Below, one piece after another: positions 42,911-51,220 of a DNA stretch of 56,179 nt (position 1 is its first letter; every line of letters starts with the position of its first letter). The notes below the pieces were generated by a model. It searched no databases. It was not told the DNA's origin and saw only the letters and a list, made by a program, of their open reading frames with translations. Position numbers and translations under genes: made by a program. Source of the DNA: Candidatus Thalassarchaeaceae archaeon (GTDB taxonomy: Archaea > Thermoplasmatota > Poseidoniia > Poseidoniales > Thalassarchaeaceae); assembly GCA_023700255.1 (NCBI GenBank), contig JAJPRD010000007.1, positions 1 to 56,179 of the forward strand. The letters run 5' to 3'.

Positions 42911-43558
42911 TCATTCAATTCTAACTATTATTTTGAAACTTAATTCTCGAGAAAATTGAATCACACAACCATCACAATAATATTTATCAGATTCTTTACG
43001 TATCTTAGAACCTATACTAAGTCCGACACCGTCTAAGGTTTTTATTGCCACACTACTTGATAGAATCAACTCAATTATTGCATCTGTATTTTCTGGCAAG
43101 GCAGATATTGGGAGTAAGTTATTACGCCCTGATACCATTAAATTCCGGTCAACTAAAGGTATGAGAGAACCCTCTTTATTTCGTTCAGGATAACCAAGCA
43201 TTCGATCTATTGATGCCTCTAAATCATTATCGATATTATGTTCCAATTTGCAAGCTGCAGAATCAACATCACCCTCATATCTAATCACATCAGATAGGAG
43301 AATTCGAAGAAGTTCTTCTCTACGTTTGAGGCTTGATGCATGCTTGAAACCCAAAGAGGTCAACCTACATCCTTTGTAAGGGATATAAGTCAAATAGTCC
43401 CTATTTGATAATCGTTGAATCATTTCGGTAGTGGATGCAGCACTAACACTCATTAATTCCGCTAATTGAGATGTTTTAACTATCTCATCTGGCTGATTAA
43501 AATGTGCTTCGAATATTCTTTTAAGGTACATTTCTTCGAATTCACTTAATTCTGACAT
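42911..43558 (-). CDS. DtxR/MntR-like transcriptional regulator with FeoA-like tail
   Basis: 215 residues. The winged helix-turn-helix has TSQLAELMSVSAASTTEMIQRLSNRDYLTYIPYKGCRLTSLGFKHA, typical of the DtxR family, and the dimerisation part has DSAACKLEHNI. Of the metal ligands known in DtxR/MntR, Cys103, Glu106 and His107 are kept. The position in the RRH motif is Glu81, and the His of the EVHEEAC motif is replaced by Asp. The C-terminal 70 residues look like the SH3-like FeoA domain, with an added YYCDGC. This could be metal-sensing with altered specificity. It lies 10 bases after the CARDB/zinc-ribbon gene. Confidence 0.82.
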   Translation of the reverse strand: MSELSEFEEMYLKRIFEAHFNQPDEIVKTSQLAELMSVSAASTTEMIQRLSNRDYLTYIPYKGCRLTSLGFKHASSLKRREELLRILLSDVIRYEGDVDSAACKLEHNIDNDLEASIDRMLGYPERNKEGSLIPLVDRNLMVSGRNNLLPISALPENTDAIIELILSSSVAIKTLDGVGLSIGSKIRKESDKYYCDGCVIQFSRELSFKIIVRIE

Positions 43559-43568
43559 AAAAAATACC

Positions 43569-45452
43569 TCAACCTAGTTTTGCTATGAATTCGGCCCTAC
43601 AAGCAGGACACCTTGACCTAATAGGCCTCTTATCAAGAGGCACTCTAAGAGTTTGTTCACATCGAGGACAAGGTAGCAAATCGCTTTCCGAATAAGATTC
43701 CAAGGCTAAATTATTATTTATTTGATCAGAGACTTTGGGAATTGGTGAAGATTTCTCATCTTTAATACCTACAGATTCAGATTGAGAAAATTGCATAGTA
43801 CATGCTGGGCACTTAACTAATCCCTCATGAGTTGAAGGAATGTTCAATCTTTGGCTACAACTGGGACAGCTGACTTCTTTCTTTTCATCTGGTCTAAGAG
43901 AATTGGAACCCCCTCTCACTGGAAGTTTGTTGCGACTCAAAGATGAGAAAGTAGAGGGGGTGTTTTGAGACACAACTCTAAACACTACTAAGCTAGCCAT
44001 AACTATGGCTAATCCTGATAATGCTCCATATAGTGCAGCATAAATATTGAATGGAAGGGTGAAACTTGTACTACTTCCAGAGTCTATAATAATAGATGTT
44101 TGATTAGTAGTAGTTAATTCATCCATTGTCCATATAAATTTTATATCTGTTGTCAGGGAGTATTCCCAGGATGTTATCTCGATAACACCCGAGACGCTGC
44201 TTCCTCCATTAATTGCAGAAACAGGACGCTCAGAAAATACAGCATCATTCGCTATTGCGACTACTCTTAGTAAACCTGATGATGAACGTTCTGTACCACT
44301 ATTTTGAAGAATATAATTGATAAATACTGTATCGCCTACTGAAACAGATTCAGGTGATATATTAGTGATCATTATTGAGGGGATAATTAGTGGAGGTGAT
44401 AACTCAATGATTACCTCTGCATCTCCGTTAATAGATAACCACCCATCAGCAGAAACCACTAATTTGAGACGACTAGCATCAGGATGGCCAAGATCAAGAT
44501 TCAAGTTCCTTATCCCAGGATTCAAATCCACAGTAAATATCTGATAGAGAGAATAATCATTTCCAGATTTCATTAAAACAGATACGGTAGCACTACGGTT
44601 TAATCCCGAGCTAAGAGATATAGATACATCTAGATTCAATCCCTCTTGCAATGTCCAGGACACCTGTTCAATACTATTCACAATCTCTTGAGACTCTTGT
44701 ATTTCCAAAAAAGAAGTTCCATTGAGAGAGGTATCAATCCCTCCATGGGAACTTAAAATTGCCCATTTAATAGATTGTGAGCCAGAAATTAATTGTGTGA
44801 AAGATGCAGATACTTCTCTGCTTGACCCTGGTGATATACTTACAGCATCACCTAGAACAATAATTGTACCATCATTTTTCATTAACTCCAGTTGGACAGA
44901 ATTAGTATTAACTCCCTGGTTATGAACTAAGATTGATGCAATTAACTCATCGCCAACATGAGCAGGTTGTCCTAATAATACGAGATTTGCAGCTCCTGCA
45001 GATGTGAAATTCACCGGATTAGGGCCAACTCGAATCGTGATAATTTCCTCATTAAGGGTATTATTTATTATAAGTTTACAAAAAATAACACCTTCATCTA
45101 ATGGTCCGAAAAACACCTCTACGTCAGATATAGATTGATTTCCAGATAAAACACCTGAATGACCACCATACCATAGCCCGGAATTACCAAAACTAAAACT
45201 CCAATAGGCATTATTAGAAGAGAGATTAGAGTTATACACCGGTATATTCAGGCTGAGATAGTCACCATCAGATGCAGATTCGTTCCCACTACTTTGTAAC
45301 GAATTACCATCGAAATAATCTAATGACCAATTACTACCCTCTGAAATTTCAAAATCACTATCTTCGGCAGACGCGGTGTGAGTAAAGAATATCAATAAAA
45401 TCGCAAATAAGAACAAACATCTCAACAAAGAAACTGGAGCACTTCTCACCAT
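43569..45452 (-). CDS. Exported CARDB-domain membrane protein with two cytoplasmic zinc ribbons
   Basis: ATG 45452 gives a signal peptide (LLRCLFLFAILLIFFTHTASA). The exterior part has CARDB-like beta-sandwiches, for example VGDELIASILVHNQGVNTNSVQLELM and SVGDTVFINYILQNSGTERSSSGLLRV. A membrane helix (YAALYGALSGLAIVMASLVVFRVV) precedes a cytoplasmic tail of about 125 residues. The tail contains two four-cysteine ribbons: CPSCSQRLNIPSTHEGLVKCPAC and CPRCEQTLRVPLDKRPIRSRCPAC. The ribbons resemble MJ0042-type fingers and point to a signal or scaffold role across the membrane. First gene of the minus-strand operon. Confidence 0.78.
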   Translation of the reverse strand: MVRSAPVSLLRCLFLFAILLIFFTHTASAEDSDFEISEGSNWSLDYFDGNSLQSSGNESASDGDYLSLNIPVYNSNLSSNNAYWSFSFGNSGLWYGGHSGVLSGNQSISDVEVFFGPLDEGVIFCKLIINNTLNEEIITIRVGPNPVNFTSAGAANLVLLGQPAHVGDELIASILVHNQGVNTNSVQLELMKNDGTIIVLGDAVSISPGSSREVSASFTQLISGSQSIKWAILSSHGGIDTSLNGTSFLEIQESQEIVNSIEQVSWTLQEGLNLDVSISLSSGLNRSATVSVLMKSGNDYSLYQIFTVDLNPGIRNLNLDLGHPDASRLKLVVSADGWLSINGDAEVIIELSPPLIIPSIMITNISPESVSVGDTVFINYILQNSGTERSSSGLLRVVAIANDAVFSERPVSAINGGSSVSGVIEITSWEYSLTTDIKFIWTMDELTTTNQTSIIIDSGSSTSFTLPFNIYAALYGALSGLAIVMASLVVFRVVSQNTPSTFSSLSRNKLPVRGGSNSLRPDEKKEVSCPSCSQRLNIPSTHEGLVKCPACTMQFSQSESVGIKDEKSSPIPKVSDQINNNLALESYSESDLLPCPRCEQTLRVPLDKRPIRSRCPACRAEFIAKLG

Positions 45453-45454
45453 TG

Positions 45455-45471
45455 GGTAATACTCGGTAATA
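45455..45471. repeat. Direct repeat GGTAATA at one-turn spacing
   Basis: GGTAATA occurs at 45455-45461 and again at 45465-45471, a 10-base period, in the 95-base divergent region between the CARDB gene and CC2. Such phasing puts both copies on one DNA face and could be a regulator site. It lies next to the CARDB start codon. Confidence 0.35.
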
Positions 45472-45547
45472 ACAACCGTATGAATGAAACCCCTCTTTGA
45501 GGTCACATAGTGAACTTTATTGACACCTTTAGGTAGCCCCGAATACA

Positions 45548-46393
45548 ATGGACACAGAGCAACTGCTTACAGTCTCGCCCGAAGACATGGCCAAAGCCTT
45601 GCTTGCAAGGAGACAATTGTTGAAACAACAGTTACCAACTGTGATTAGAACTTTAGAGGCAGAAGAACAAAAATTAGCACCAAAGGCTAAAAAGGCGCTA
45701 GAAAGTAACAAAATAATTAACACTAAAGTCAGTGAACTTAAAGACAAAAGAAATAATGCTCAAAAAAAAGCAAATGAACTTCTGAAGATTGTCAAAGAAA
45801 GTAAAGAAAACTTAATGCAAGCGGATGGAATGATAAATCTAGACCCATTATGGAAAAAAGAAAAATTGTTTGAAGAGATTGAGGATATAGAAAAGAAGAT
45901 TGAAACCTCTGCTTTGGATCATAAAGCAGAGAGAAAACTCCTTGATAGGAGGAAAAAACTCATTGAAACAAATGATAAATGGTTGAAGGAAAGAAGAGAA
46001 TCAAATCCTGAAATGGTGACTTATATAAATGCCAGGAGAGAGATGAATTCACTATATCGGGATGCCGATAAATCACACCGAAATATGCTTGATGGTGTAG
46101 AAAAAGCACAACCACAACATGAGAAACAAATGAACATTAGAAATGAACTAAAGGAAATAAGAAGGCAATTAGATAGAGCTAAAGAGTTGCTCTCACAATC
46201 CGATAAAGGCATTAATCATTGGGAAAGAAGATTAGAAAAAGGTTTTGGAGAACTAGATGGTGGATTTAGCGATCTGTTAGAGGCTCAAAAGAGAGTATCT
46301 CAAGGTGGTGATTCTTCATTTGCAAGGAAAAAAAAATCTAAGGTTGTAAAGAAAAAGACACCAATTAATATTCCAAAGGAGGAGGAAGAATGA
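45548..46393 (+). CDS. Coiled-coil protein CC2 (COG1340-like)
   Basis: 281 residues, nearly all coiled coil, beginning MDTEQLLTVSPEDMAKALLARRQLLKQQLPTVIRTLEAEEQKL. The middle part, LFEEIEDIEKKIETSALDHKAERKLLDRRKKLIE, resembles the central hinge of COG1340 proteins. It ends in a basic segment (KKKSKVVKKKTPINIPKEEEE). It overlaps CC3 by 4 nt (ATGA), so the two are translated together. Divergent from the CARDB gene. Function unknown. Confidence 0.78.
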   Translation: MDTEQLLTVSPEDMAKALLARRQLLKQQLPTVIRTLEAEEQKLAPKAKKALESNKIINTKVSELKDKRNNAQKKANELLKIVKESKENLMQADGMINLDPLWKKEKLFEEIEDIEKKIETSALDHKAERKLLDRRKKLIETNDKWLKERRESNPEMVTYINARREMNSLYRDADKSHRNMLDGVEKAQPQHEKQMNIRNELKEIRRQLDRAKELLSQSDKGINHWERRLEKGFGELDGGFSDLLEAQKRVSQGGDSSFARKKKSKVVKKKTPINIPKEEEE

Positions 46394-47361
46394 GTGATTC
46401 AGAACCTGAAACGAGTATTTTCGCTGATTTGGAAGAAAAAGATCGTGAAGAAATTGAACAAACAGCAAGCGACTTAGAAAAACAAATTAGAAGTATTGAA
46501 GATGAATACGAATCATTAAGATCTGAAAGAAAAAATCAGATAGAAATTGTTAAATCACTCAGAATAGAAGTGGGAGAACTTGAGGCTGTTAATGATGAAA
46601 GAAGAGGTTTGCTAAAGAAATTCCATGAAGCCAGAAAATTGGCAGAAAAAGCGAAACAAAAGAGAGACGAAGTAAATCGTTCAATCCCACCACCATCTAG
46701 TATTCTGTTGGAATGGATGGGAGAGACTCATCAAAAATTGGTTACAATAGATAACGACTTGACAGCAGTACCTACGCTTAATCGTGAAATTGATATGTTC
46801 AAAAGATTTTTTGAATTACAGGCAGCATATACTAGGAAACTAGATTCAGAAGTTCATCATTCCGAATATTTAGTACAGAATGTAGAGATTAGAAAAATTA
46901 TAAAGGAACTAGATTCAACGAGAAAATCTGATAAAAAAGAAAGTTCGGACGCTTCTGAAGAGAAGGAAGGGATAAATCCTGCAAATCGTGCAGATATTAG
47001 GAAAATTAGTAAAAGAATAGATAAAATAGATAAAAAATTAGACAAGATATCTGATGAAAAGAAGAATTTTAGAAAAGAAATAACACGTATTCGCTCATAT
47101 CTAAGGATGACTAGCAGTTTCGGTAAGGTAATTAAGATATCAGAAGTTAAAGATAGAGCAAAAAGTGGAGAGTCGCTAAATACTCAGGAACTAGGCGCAT
47201 TATTGAGATCAGGAGGGTTATCTGAATTAACCAAGGATTCCTCGAAATCAGTAAAGAAAAAATCATCAAAGAAAATCTCAGGTAAGAAGCAACATAGAAG
47301 ACTTGGGGTTGCTAGAGGAGGAGCAAGGTTAGGTTCACGTGCATCTAAACGAGATGAATAG
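46390..47361 (+). CDS. Coiled-coil protein CC3 (COG1340-like)
   Basis: 323 residues of charged coiled coil from about residue 15 to 245. The second half has RKISKRIDKIDKKLDKISDEKKNFRKEITRIRSYL and a short conserved patch, KSGESLNTQELGALLRSGGL, then a lysine-rich stretch and the basic end GKKQHRRLGVARGG. The GESLNTQEL patch recurs in CC4 as GDTLSTDEL, and the basic end recurs in CC1. A strong Shine-Dalgarno (AAAGGAGGAGG) lies just before the ATG at 46390, inside the end of CC2. Confidence 0.78.
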   Translation: MSDSEPETSIFADLEEKDREEIEQTASDLEKQIRSIEDEYESLRSERKNQIEIVKSLRIEVGELEAVNDERRGLLKKFHEARKLAEKAKQKRDEVNRSIPPPSSILLEWMGETHQKLVTIDNDLTAVPTLNREIDMFKRFFELQAAYTRKLDSEVHHSEYLVQNVEIRKIIKELDSTRKSDKKESSDASEEKEGINPANRADIRKISKRIDKIDKKLDKISDEKKNFRKEITRIRSYLRMTSSFGKVIKISEVKDRAKSGESLNTQELGALLRSGGLSELTKDSSKSVKKKSSKKISGKKQHRRLGVARGGARLGSRASKRDE

Positions 47362-47402
47362 AGCAGTTGCCCGTTTTACCCCTTCCCTATGCCCTTATAT
47401 CA

Positions 47403-47441
47403 GATTCTTAAGTCGGAGAATATGAAGGAGGCCTAAGAATC
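47403..47441 (+). promoter_or_regulatory. Inverted repeat enclosing the Shine-Dalgarno of CC4
   Basis: GATTCTTA (47403-47410) and TAAGAATC (47434-47441) are perfect 8-bp complements. The right arm ends at the base before the ATG of CC4, and the 23-base interval contains GAAGGAGG. A TATA-like CTTATAT is at 47394-47400, so the left arm may lie at or before the start site. It may therefore work as a DNA operator or as an RNA hairpin. Confidence 0.45.
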
Positions 47442-48308
47442 ATGAATTTTGACGAGGTTAGGAACATCCTTCGCCCTAAAAGTAGCACTCTTGATGAGAA
47501 GCTTTCACTATTTAGAGAAGACAGAGATAACTGGAATGGTAAAGTCAAAAAATACCTAACAGAAAGAAATGAGATCAATAGACAAGTGAAGGAATTGATT
47601 AGTGAGGTTCAGAACCAGAAAGTAATACGAGATGAAGCAAATTCGAAGGTAAAGGAACTGAAAATTATTAGAGCAGAGAGATCTGCTGTTCTCAAACAAC
47701 TGCGTGGGGAACTGCAAGAAAAAAAACCTGCAGAACAGCCTAAAAAACAAGAAAAAAAAGAGAAAACACGTAATGAAAGAGTTATTCGCAGTGATATTGA
47801 TAAAATGGATATGAAATTTAACCATGGGCATTTCGATGGTAAAGAAAGAAATTTCGAAAGACAGATGAAAAAACTCTATCAAGAATTAAAGGATATTAAA
47901 GCAAATAAAGTTGTGAATATATTCTCAGACTTAGAATCAAGTATTCGAAAAGCAGCTAAATCACAGGAAGAAGCCCATAAACTGGTCGAAGAAGCAGTGT
48001 CTATTGCTCAAGAATCACACGATCTAATGATTGAACTGTCTGAAGAAGTAGATAGACTTCGTGCTAAAGCTAATTTATCTCAAGAAGGAGTTATTCGCTC
48101 GAAAAGAGAAGCGGATTTATTACATAATAAATATGTAGTATCTCTAAGAAGCATACACTCAATACAAGATCTTTTCAAGGCAATGGACGCAAAGGAAAGA
48201 AATGTAGATGATGATGGTACTAGATTAGAAGTAACTGATCTTATGTCCAGATTGATGTCAGGGGACACATTATCTACCGATGAATTAATGGCTTTACAAA
48301 GAAATTAA
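47442..48308 (+). CDS. Coiled-coil protein CC4 (COG1340-like)
   Basis: 288 residues. It opens with MNFDEVRNILRPKSSTLDEKLSLFREDRDNWNGKVKKYLTERNEINRQVKEL, a long coiled coil. A lysine/proline hinge (KKPAEQPKKQEKKEKTRNERVIRS) lies near residue 100. A second coil, ARAEANLS-type region (EEAHKLVEEAVSIAQESHDLMIELSEEVDRLRAKANLS), follows. It ends GDTLSTDELMALQRN, the patch shared with CC3. An 80-base gap with its own promoter-like sequence separates it from CC3. The stop overlaps the opposing gene's stop by TTAA. Confidence 0.78.
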   Translation: MNFDEVRNILRPKSSTLDEKLSLFREDRDNWNGKVKKYLTERNEINRQVKELISEVQNQKVIRDEANSKVKELKIIRAERSAVLKQLRGELQEKKPAEQPKKQEKKEKTRNERVIRSDIDKMDMKFNHGHFDGKERNFERQMKKLYQELKDIKANKVVNIFSDLESSIRKAAKSQEEAHKLVEEAVSIAQESHDLMIELSEEVDRLRAKANLSQEGVIRSKREADLLHNKYVVSLRSIHSIQDLFKAMDAKERNVDDDGTRLEVTDLMSRLMSGDTLSTDELMALQRN

Positions 48309-49270
48309 TTCTGAAAATCATAAGTTTTTCCATTTCGGCTATGGAGTATCTTCTTTTCACCGTCCTCAAAAATCAATATCCAAGCAGGTATTTGAACAAA
48401 AAAAGAATTGAGATTCAATGAATCTAGATCCGCACGCCACCACTCAAGCATACTTGATTTAACCTTATCAGCACCATCATAAAATTGTTCTTTTTTCCTA
48501 TAATCAAGCAATGGTTTAAGATTTATTTTTAATTTATCTATAGTATGCCATTTTTCAACAAAAGGTTCTATTTTACGTAAATCAGGAGAATTAGCAAGTA
48601 TTTCATCAAAATTAAATTCATAAATTTTACTAGACCAAGGGTCTTCAATAAATGACCATTCCTTAGTTTCAGTAATTGAATTAGGTCCAGACATCAGAGC
48701 AGAAACTTCCCATAACTTCACATTAATCAAGACTGGTAATGTGTTCAACATACTCAGAGATTCACTATCTAGCCAATCATTTACTCGGATTAATGGTTTT
48801 AATGTAATATTTTGATATGGTGTTGAGTCATCAACTGATTCATTTAGATTTATAATCGATTTATTAGAAGTTTGATTATTTGACTTCACTATTAAGTCAC
48901 CGCGTAAAACTGCTTCACCGATCCAGCGTGAAAGTTTTTCAGGCCCCCATGCATTGATTGTGATATCCTTTGAGATATCTTGAAAAATATCCTCAGAGAA
49001 ATATCGCTCACTAAGAATCCAATGGCGGTCGCCAGGAGCATCAATTGACCACCTCTCTATTTCATTCTTTGAAATAGGTAAAATATCATCTTGAACATGC
49101 CATATATATACGGGAGAAATACCTTTGTCATCGAAGTCAAGCAATTTTTCAGCTATACCAAGACAACGAAAACCATAGATATGGAAAGACTCAGATACTG
49201 GTTCTAATCTAACAGTTCGTGAGGCAAGTATGCCACGAACTGTTTCTTCCATGGTGTCGGATTGTATCAT
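48305..49270 (-). CDS. Unknown protein next to coiled-coil cluster
   Basis: 321 residues; an internal ATG at 49252 (MEETVRGIL) is an alternative start. There is no signal or membrane segment. Features are an N-terminal part with FHIYGFRCLGIAEKLLDFDDKGISPVYIWHV, and INAWGPEKLSRWIGEAVLRGDL, a phrase seen in some archaeal proteins of restriction-endonuclease-like fold, although no PD-ExK site is clear. Many tryptophans occur in the C-terminal half (EWSFIEDPWSSKIYEF, EWWRADLDSLNLNS). I do not assign a function. It is upstream of nothing on its strand, and its stop overlaps that of CC4. Confidence 0.65.
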   Translation of the reverse strand: MIQSDTMEETVRGILASRTVRLEPVSESFHIYGFRCLGIAEKLLDFDDKGISPVYIWHVQDDILPISKNEIERWSIDAPGDRHWILSERYFSEDIFQDISKDITINAWGPEKLSRWIGEAVLRGDLIVKSNNQTSNKSIINLNESVDDSTPYQNITLKPLIRVNDWLDSESLSMLNTLPVLINVKLWEVSALMSGPNSITETKEWSFIEDPWSSKIYEFNFDEILANSPDLRKIEPFVEKWHTIDKLKINLKPLLDYRKKEQFYDGADKVKSSMLEWWRADLDSLNLNSFFVQIPAWILIFEDGEKKILHSRNGKTYDFQN

Positions 49271-49333
49271 CCCACTTTAAAAGAACGTCTAGAGATAAAT
49301 AAATCAATCTAATAAGAGATTAAAATATTTTAT

Positions 49334-49630
49334 TCAAACATTCATTGAAAGAGAAAGTAATTCACTCTGACCTGGGTCTAATATGCAAACTGTACTAACC
49401 GGGAAAGGTTTAGCACAAGCTGCACCAAGTTGCCTGTTGACTAAGGTTACTTGATGAACTGTTACATCAGGATGGTTTTGCTTAATATCATCAATATATG
49501 ATTTAGGGCAATTCGCAGCAACTAGTATCATACGTGCATCACCTTTTGAGCAGGCACTTTTTGTTTGTCGTTGTCCGAAAAGTAAATTCCCAGTAGTGAT
49601 TCCTTGTTTTAATTGTCTTGCTAAATCCAT
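49334..49630 (-). CDS. rpl30e: Ribosomal protein eL30
   Basis: A 98-residue large-subunit ribosomal protein. The core matches archaeal L30e: GNLLFGQRQTKSACSKGDARMILVAANCPKSYIDDI and QLGAACAKPFPVSTVCILDPGQSELLSL. An AGGAGG Shine-Dalgarno is 8 bases before the ATG. It lies 12 bases downstream of rpoA2, as in many archaea where L30e follows the RNA polymerase genes in one operon. Confidence 0.95.
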   Translation of the reverse strand: MDLARQLKQGITTGNLLFGQRQTKSACSKGDARMILVAANCPKSYIDDIKQNHPDVTVHQVTLVNRQLGAACAKPFPVSTVCILDPGQSELLSLSMNV

Positions 49631-49642
49631 TTATAATCCTCC

Positions 49643-51220
49643 TTATGCATCCTCTGGAATATAGTATAAGTCAACAGCACCAGTACCTAATGACACTGGT
49701 TGTCCGACAATAATATTCTCAGTAACTCCTCTCAATTCATCTCTTTCACCAATAATTCCGGCTCTGAGAAGATGTGTAACTGTCACCTCGAAAGCAGATC
49801 TTGCTAAGATACTGTGTTTGGTTCCACTGACTCCGTGGCGGCCAATAGCACGTACTTCACCTTCACTAGTCATAACATCCGATACCATTAGTAGATGTCT
49901 AACATCTACATCTAGACCTGCACCTTCAAGCGTCAATAATAATTCATTGATTATAGCTTGTCGAGCGGCTTCAATACCTAAATATTGATGGATTTCTGTA
50001 ACGTTATTTGTATATGTCCTTCCTCGATCTACACCAGCATACTCGCTGACCTTTGATAAATTTGAACCAATAGTGGATATGTAGTATTCACCAGTATCTA
50101 CATCAGGACCCTGCACATTAGCTCTCATAATGTCTGGAAGGCCCTTTAATCGCAATTTTTTGATTTTCTCTTCAAGTTGTAGAAGAGCTGTGTAAGTCGG
50201 TGGGTCACTAGCAAGAGTTGCTAATTCTTCTTCTTTAGCAATACCAGGAATTATTTTCAGTTGTTTGGGCTTGTCATCATTGTCTGCTTGAACAAAGAGT
50301 CTTAAAGCACGAGATAATTTATCCCTCACTTCAGCACCATTCATTTTCTTAACACGAAGATTAGAAGTATTTAGATTCAGAACAATGTGACGTTGAGTAA
50401 TGTCTACATCAATGCTAGCAATATCTCTAGTGGTTGTGGTTTCTAGTCCAGCAGCAATTTCCTGAACTAACTTTTCATTTGTCCTTAGATCTTTCCCTTT
50501 AGCATTCTTCTCATCAAGATAAATTCTCATTGTGGGTGTATTTGGAACTTTTCTAGCATCAACAATTTCAATAATTCTTGGTAGACCTTGTGTGACGTTA
50601 ACAGTTGCTACACCAGCGTAATGGAAGGTCCTCATGGTCATTTGAGTACCAGGTTCACCAATTGATTGAGCAGTTGTAATACCTACTGCCTCATGAGGAT
50701 CAACACGAGAAACAGTAAGATATTTGTTTGCAGCATTTATCACTTTTTTAGCTTTAGCCGGAGTTAATTTTGTATCACCTCTAGCGATAAGAGCTTGGAC
50801 TAAATCATTAATAATTCTAGGAGTCATTGAAACATTCAATTTTACAGAAACATCTGTCAACTGTGAATATAATTCTTGCTCAACATCTATATCTCTAAGG
50901 ATTTGAATTAATTTCGATTCAGAGTCATATGTCTGAATAGGTAAAGTAGTCCTTTTAGTAGCTCTTCTTGGGCCAGATTTCCTTCTTAGTAAGGTTTTAT
51001 CAATTCTAGCTGCTGCTCTTTGTGCAGCTTTAGATGAACCAGCCATTACTTCAAAAATCTTAGTTGCAGTTCCTGAATCAGTACCACAAATTTGGGCTAT
51101 TTGTGAAGAGGTTAGGATTTTTACATCGTCCCATTTCTTATCATCTGCAAGTTTATGTGCATACTCTTCTTCAATTCCAAGGTCCATTAACTTCTTTTTG
51201 GTTGCACTCTTAACTACCAT
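49643..51220 (-). CDS. rpoA2: RNA polymerase subunit A'' with N-terminal extension
   Basis: The C-terminal part of the largest RNAP subunit. The trigger-loop-adjacent region is [41 protein letters not shown], with GEPG at residue 188. Late motifs [37 protein letters not shown] and [26 protein letters not shown] follow. The roughly 120 residues before the core are extra compared with usual A'', whose core begins near residue 70. They start with a helix-hairpin-helix-like segment ([26 protein letters not shown]). The start ATG at 51220 overlaps the rpoA1 stop (TGATG). Confidence 0.95.
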   Translation of the reverse strand: MVVKSATKKKLMDLGIEEEYAHKLADDKKWDDVKILTSSQIAQICGTDSGTATKIFEVMAGSSKAAQRAAARIDKTLLRRKSGPRRATKRTTLPIQTYDSESKLIQILRDIDVEQELYSQLTDVSVKLNVSMTPRIINDLVQALIARGDTKLTPAKAKKVINAANKYLTVSRVDPHEAVGITTAQSIGEPGTQMTMRTFHYAGVATVNVTQGLPRIIEIVDARKVPNTPTMRIYLDEKNAKGKDLRTNEKLVQEIAAGLETTTTRDIASIDVDITQRHIVLNLNTSNLRVKKMNGAEVRDKLSRALRLFVQADNDDKPKQLKIIPGIAKEEELATLASDPPTYTALLQLEEKIKKLRLKGLPDIMRANVQGPDVDTGEYYISTIGSNLSKVSEYAGVDRGRTYTNNVTEIHQYLGIEAARQAIINELLLTLEGAGLDVDVRHLLMVSDVMTSEGEVRAIGRHGVSGTKHSILARSAFEVTVTHLLRAGIIGERDELRGVTENIIVGQPVSLGTGAVDLYYIPEDA

